NCBI RefSeq assembly: GCF_014851395.1
Contig: NW_024043372.1
Location: 12,142,469 to 12,206,468 of the forward strand
Reading direction: 5' to 3'
Length of the DNA: 64,000 bases
Origin: Micropterus salmoides
Lineage: Eukaryota > Chordata > Actinopteri > Centrarchiformes > Centrarchidae
Of this stretch, positions 58,626 to 64,000 are shown in pieces. Under the pieces are notes generated by a model. That model saw only the letters and a program-made list of their open reading frames with translations. It was not told where the DNA came from and did not search any database. The position numbers and the translations under genes are program-made. The first letter of the stretch is position 1; every line of letters starts with the position of its first letter.

Positions 58626-60144
58626 TTCTAACAGATGTCCCAGGTAACCTGCTCTACTACCCGGGGAAGACAGTGTTATCCCAGGGAAGGCAGGAATCAG
58701 CTGAACCAAGTTGAGTTCCAACAGGCAGAGAACGAGCATTAAGCATGCAGGTTAAGTACAATCAGCACCTTTCTGCCTGTTTCAAGCCTCTGGGAGTCAA
58801 ACCAGGTCAGCGGGAGGTTGACTAAACAAATTATCAGTATTTTATTCCAAGTGAGTGAGATTGTACATTGGAATTCAGAATTGTCAAGTTAATCAGAAGA
58901 TGTGCAATTACAACAGCACTGTATGTGGGTCATGCTGAGACTCTCTATGTTCTTTCATTTCTCATTTCATTAGTTTCATCCCCCTCTCCATCTCTGTCTA
59001 TCATTGTGACTGTCTGCTTCTCACTCTGTTCACAGTCCTCTCCTGAGGCACCCTGACTGAGTTTAATCTTTACACACCACCTAACTGCTGGGAATATTCT
59101 TAGAAAAAGATTCAGTAATGCTTAAACTGAAAAGAATTTTGTCCTTGTGACACCCATCACATACTCGAGGACAACAAAACATGTTTTTGTCCCACTCCTT
59201 TAAAACTGCAGGGTAGCTGCATGTTGTATTAATGCAGAAATTCATAAACCTTAAGTTACAGGCAGTGGAATCACATTTGTGATTTGACTCCCCCTGCTGT
59301 TAAAATGTGGGTCCTTGTGGGTCAGCACAATTATAAGCTTTAAGGGAATCTATTTGAAATAAAAGAATCAGAGACCCTTACCAGTTCAACAACTTTTCCA
59401 CTATGGTTAGGTTGAAAGAAAGCAAGATTAGGCTGATGCAAGAGCCAATCCCATTTCACATATCACTATGTAACCAGCGAAAGATTAGTTAAAGATAGAG
59501 TTTTTGGCCACTAGTAGTGCTATGGAGCAATGTCTTTTTTACGAGCGAGTCCCCGTTTGGTGTATAACACTGAGTGTAAACACAGCCTTGGTTTGTTTAC
59601 AAGAAAACTGGGTGCCTTTAAACTAAGCCAGGAAAAGAGGAACAAGATTGTTCTCTATCAAGAATGTAATTAACATGTGTAGCCTTGGGTTGCAGGATTT
59701 GGCCATGGCCCTCACACCCCTCACTGCTTGAAATGTGGGAATGGAAGCAGTTCTTCAACACAACAATAGTGTTATCAGCACTTCCAGAACCCCGCTGGTT
59801 CTCATAATTACCTTGCATTTGGGTGGCCCTCTCTATTGAATTTGGCAGTGACAAACCTGGACCCAAACTGAGTGTGAAACCATAGGACCATCAGCAGGCA
59901 GGTAGCATATGGAAGACTGGCTGTAGCTCATCCACAGTTCACCAACACAACAATTCCCGGATTTCCTGTCAGCACTCAAGAGTTGTCTTGTGCACTTTAC
60001 ATTTGATATTATGAGGATCCACTAAATACAGATTCACGTTTTACATTAAATTTAAAAGTACTAAACAAAATGGGTCATTAGTTTATCTCCGTATTGCTCC
60101 TCTTCCTAAATTGACTGTAATAGCAGCAACAATGGATTTGTTCA

Positions 60145-60324
60145 TATCCATCTATTTTCTGTACAGCTTTTCAAGTTGCAGTAGTCCTGGACTATACCCC
60201 AGCATACATTGGGCAGGGTACAGCCTGGACAGGTGACCAATCACACAGGCTTGTGCATCCAGATAAACATGACAATCAGACAATCACATTCGCACCTACA
60301 GTCTTAGTGACCTCTAAATTGCTG
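60145..60324 (+). repeat. Dispersed teleost repeat copy
   Basis: The order tccatctattttctgtacag, actataccccagcatacatt, gggcagggtacagcctggac, aggtgaccaatcacac, cacattcgcacctacagtc is a diverged match to a repeat found throughout fish genomes (its intact form reads like 'gggtacaccctggacaggtc'). Identification is from memory. Confidence 0.7.
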
Positions 60325-63300
60325 GTAGGCGGTTGTTGGTTAAAATGCTTCAGAAAATATGTTTCTGTAAAAATACTGAAGCACAGAGCAATGTCATTGC
60401 ACTAAAAAGAAGAGTCTAGTAGTTTAGCCTTAAATCAAAATGATACCAAAGAAGGACTTGGTGAAAGAAAAACTATTAACTACCTTAGTGGTCTTGTGAA
60501 GTAATATTGGCTCCAAGGAACAACTAAATACAATTTATATTCAATCAAACAACACACATAAACATCTAACATCAGCAGCATTTTATTTCCTTAATATATT
60601 AGATTATTTCTCAATAGCTAAATTAAGATAAACATCACAAACGGAATATTTTCTAAATTAAAACTCAATGAATTGTTATCCAGAATTGATTGGATTGAAA
60701 CTAACCCAACTCTGCAGTGCTTCAGTGCTTCAGAGTGCCCCAGTGACTAATACGGTGATTAGAGTCATTATGTGGACAAGCACGGCTGTCAGCAGCTGCT
60801 CCAGGTGGGCATGGTGGCTGCTGAGTTCGGAGCACAAAAAGGAGAAACAACAACAACAACACCACATGTGACCTCAAGCTGAGGCTGAGAAGATTCTAAT
60901 ATGCTAGTGAAGAATTACAGTTGAATAGGAAAGGCTGGAATATGGTGGTAATATAGTAATAGTAATAATTTTATAATTAAAAGTTGTTTCGTTTATAGCC
61001 TTAATACACTGGGGCAATTTAACAAAAACTGATCCACTGATGACTATAAAAATTGAGTGAATATGAGCCATGCTGTATCTGTCATTTGGAAATCTCATCA
61101 TCAAACAGTATTTTCCAGACAAAATACTGCGAAACATTTCATCTGCAGTGACAACTAGTGCCTTAGAGATGGGCTTAGAAACATACGTCATCGTGCACAC
61201 ATGAATTGTTCTTCAAGTGTGCACTTTTTATAAACAATGTTTAGAAATGCCACAAAGCAAACCTTACATGCCTGAGCAAACAATTGCACTGACTGTGTGA
61301 GTGACGCTGGAAACGCATCATTTCCTCCATCCTCACTCTACTTTGCTCTCTGTCATCCTAACCAATAAGATATGTGCAGTGCGTAATTGAAGAGTCTCCT
61401 GAAGTGAGATGTAATATAACTTGATTATATGGAGTCGACCTCCTGATAATGTTAAATGGCTGCAACTGCAAGCAACATTACACCCTGAATAAGTCCAGGC
61501 TTTTCAATTAATTAGTTGAATATGTCTATATTAAGTGGGTAGGATAATGAAGCTCAACTGGGAGAAATATACATTAGGTGCTATATGTGTGTTGTAACAT
61601 TATAATGATCAGTGTTTAAATTACCTGTATGTAAATGGAGAGTCTGCAAACACCCAGTTCAATATTTAACAACACCTCTCTGTCACAGTGTCTTAAAACT
61701 GAACATTATAATCTTCAAAAAGATATGATGTTAAGTGTGGCGGTGAGAAGATGGACAGAACTTCAAAAAGATCCCCACGTGCAAGGCTCACTTCTCATCT
61801 GCCATTTCAGCCGCAGTCTAGCATGTATTTAACTGAACAGGTGCACTGAGTAACAGGCGAACCCCATCTGCTAAAATAACCTCTGACATCGCCGCGCTTC
61901 TCTCTGACTGTGCCCTCTGCACAACCTGCATAAGCAGACCACATTGCAACAGCATTGGGTCATAATGTTTTCCTTTGTGAAGTCATAGAGGACTGGACAC
62001 ACCCGCCTGAGTCGCAGCAGGGGTCTCTTTTCTGCCTGGTTTTGATGCAGCCCATATCACTCCAAATCTCCAGTGCTTTTTTTCCCCCACGATAAAGCTC
62101 ACAAACTATGTGAATCCTTCCCAGAGACACAACCTGGGTTCAATGAGTGCTGTTGTCCCACCTCTGAATGATATAAAAAAGGTTCTGAAAAATATTGGTC
62201 ACATTTATTTTATATACAACTAAGTAAGAGGAGGCTGACATGAACTGTGCAGAGCAACAGCTCTAAAATACTATGAGGATCATAGAAAAAACACACGTAA
62301 ACTTGTTGAACCCTGGCAGCACGGTTATACCCTGTACTGCCAGGCTAAGACTGTCCAGGAGTGGTTCAATGACCATTTCAATTCTGTTTGATGCAATGGC
62401 CTGCTCAGCCATCAGATCTCAGTACAATTAAACATCTGTGAGATGAGATGGGGTAAGCCTGTTTGGGAGGCAAAATGGGTTCCAATGCAATATAGGGTAG
62501 GCTCCCTGGATATTTTATTCATCTTTTGGATGTGCCATTTAAAGTACGCCTCTATCAACAGTGTCTAATATGGCAAATGTAAATAGTTTGACTGTCTCCA
62601 TGACAGTCAAGCTATGTCCTGACTCAGTATACAAGCCTTGATATGCCCGTTGAGCTACAGTTGCCTACTCTCTTTTCCTGTTTGCTTTCTCCTCACGACA
62701 CTGACTCCTATATTAAGAGAGAAAGCGGCCATTAACAGCAATCTGAAGAGGCACAGATGCCAAATTAGAGATCTCTTCGCCACACTCTTTCTCATCCATT
62801 CAACACTAAGGTCCACTTCATTACCACCCAGCTCCTCCACGTCAGTCAAAGGGTTGCTCAGTCTCATGGCCATGGAACCAGAGTAGATGGCTGCAGGCAA
62901 CAGACATACCTTCAGCTGTCAACATACATAATGTATCACATTATCTAAAAGAGGAGCCCAGACAAGTTCATTAAGAAATTATTTAAATTTATAGTTAGAT
63001 TACGATAGAAATGCTGATCACGTTCCACTTAATTTGCTGCATCACTAAACAGTAATTTTAAGTGTAATATGCCATTCCAATGCTTTGCCCCATTAGAGCA
63101 GAATCGAGTTGTAGGGACAAAAATGTCCACATCCTGAATGACAATTCATGCAGAAATGCCATGGCATTTATTCTGGCATCTTTATTGCAGCACAGCAGGA
63201 GCTTTAGAGCGAAGATGATAAGCACCACCATTATCAAGCACAATCAAGTTAATGAGTGTTTAATTGGGAACACTGTGCTGTGAGCAGTTTAGCACAATAA

Positions 63301-63481
63301 AATAAGTGTGTTCCCACCTTTCATGAAGAGCACCTCCTTGTCCAAATGATTCAGGGCTACTCAAGTCACATCAACACGAAACAGAAGGTGTTTGTGTGCC
63401 AGGGTGAGATGATGAGACAGTCGTGCTTGGCAAGAGTGACAGAAAAGTGTGCGCATAGTATGTATGCCCCCCTTCCCACCA

Positions 63482-63483
<2 letters not shown>

Positions 63484-63518
<35 letters not shown>
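63484..63518. repeat. (CA)n microsatellite
   Basis: About 17 CA units; it gives rise to overlapping Cys-Val and Thr-His frames that are not genes. Confidence 0.97.
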
Positions 63519-63519
<1 letters not shown>

Positions 63520-64000
63520 GGAAGGATGACGATGATGTTGTGATGGATTTGAAGGAGTGGCATATTGCAGGGGATTCAGGAAAGACATGTTTAAATGACA
63601 GACACTGTGGTTTGAAACCGAACAACACCACCGACATGGTGTTCTTAACACAATATCTGTGTCACAGGCTAGGGAGTAGAGATGGAGACAGCCACACAAA
63701 AACATATGTCCTTATTAAGTAATAAACCTTTTCTAAAGAGAACAAAACCTACTGTATTTGGAGAAAAATCCCTCCCAGGGCCCAAAAGAAAGGACTGATT
63801 AAATACTACATATGTTGATACTTGGTCTTTTTAATCTAAGTGGAGCCTGAGACTGATCGAATACACAATTGGCATAATGACTCAGTGATTATAATCGGAT
63901 AGCTGAGCTGTGGATAGCTAGCAACTGCATAGCCCAGCCCTGAAGTGCCATTAGTATGCACTACAGACAGAGAGCCCGAATCCTCAAAATGAAATTGAAG

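Larger units (their letters stand above)
44520..64000. other. Region upstream of RAP1GAP without recognised exons
   Basis: About 19.5 kb. No frame on either strand resembles a known protein, and the longest frames lie in low-complexity DNA. It may hold RAP1GAP 5' UTR exons, enhancers or intergenic DNA. Identified contents are listed separately: AT and TCA microsatellites, an inverted-repeat element, a CT-rich tract, a palindrome, a dispersed repeat and a CA array. Confidence 0.6.

Noticed and set aside
1..64000. CRISPR array, prophage, operon or bacterial mobile element
   Set aside because: Gene structure, composition and repeats are those of a vertebrate nuclear genome; no such element is present.

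Overview
The window is nuclear DNA from a teleost fish, probably a percomorph. Every recognisable gene is vertebrate, split by GT-AG introns, and widely spaced. The intergenic and intronic DNA carries (CA)n microsatellites, a hAT-type MITE, a tRNA-derived SINE and other dispersed fragments that I recognise as typical of ray-finned fish. There is no prokaryotic-style operon, CRISPR array or phage, and no tRNA or rRNA gene that I can see. Most open frames of 60-140 codons are chance frames; the real coding sequence is in short exons that I assembled from splice sites, reading phase and family resemblance.

All three genes lie on the minus strand. (1) 1-7.3 kb: first coding exon of a MAGI3-type scaffold gene (6340-6646), with its promoter region to the right and a long first intron running off the left edge. 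(2) 12.1-21.3 kb: the 3' part of LRIG2 in 11 exons, covering the last leucine-rich repeats, the LRR C-terminal cap, three Ig domains, the transmembrane helix and the whole cytoplasmic tail. Its N-terminal exons (signal peptide and most LRRs) are absent. (3) 23.9-44.5 kb: RAP1GAP in 19 exons, from an N-terminal exon through the GoLoco motif and the complete catalytic domain into the regulatory tail. Its last C-terminal exons are absent.

A run of exactly 500 N (22654-23153) lies between the truncated 5' side of LRIG2 and the truncated 3' side of RAP1GAP. Both missing pieces should lie there, so the gap is either much larger than drawn or marks a scaffold misjoin. From 44.5 to 64 kb I see no coding exon. 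It is probably RAP1GAP upstream or intronic DNA with simple repeats and old transposon fragments.

MAGI3 next to LRIG2 mirrors the human 1p13 neighbourhood, and MAGI1 next to LRIG1 on 3p14. The genes do not form one pathway, although all three products act at or under the plasma membrane: MAGI3 as a junctional scaffold, LRIG2 as a growth-factor-receptor modulator, and RAP1GAP as a terminator of Rap1 signalling. The points most worth a second look are a duplicated exon pair in RAP1GAP carrying two RRxS sites, a GoLoco motif built from two frame-neutral microexons, a possible GC-AG intron, a GA microsatellite doing duty as a polypyrimidine tract, two possible LRIG2 C-termini, and the gap-associated double truncation. 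I found no previously undescribed biological system.
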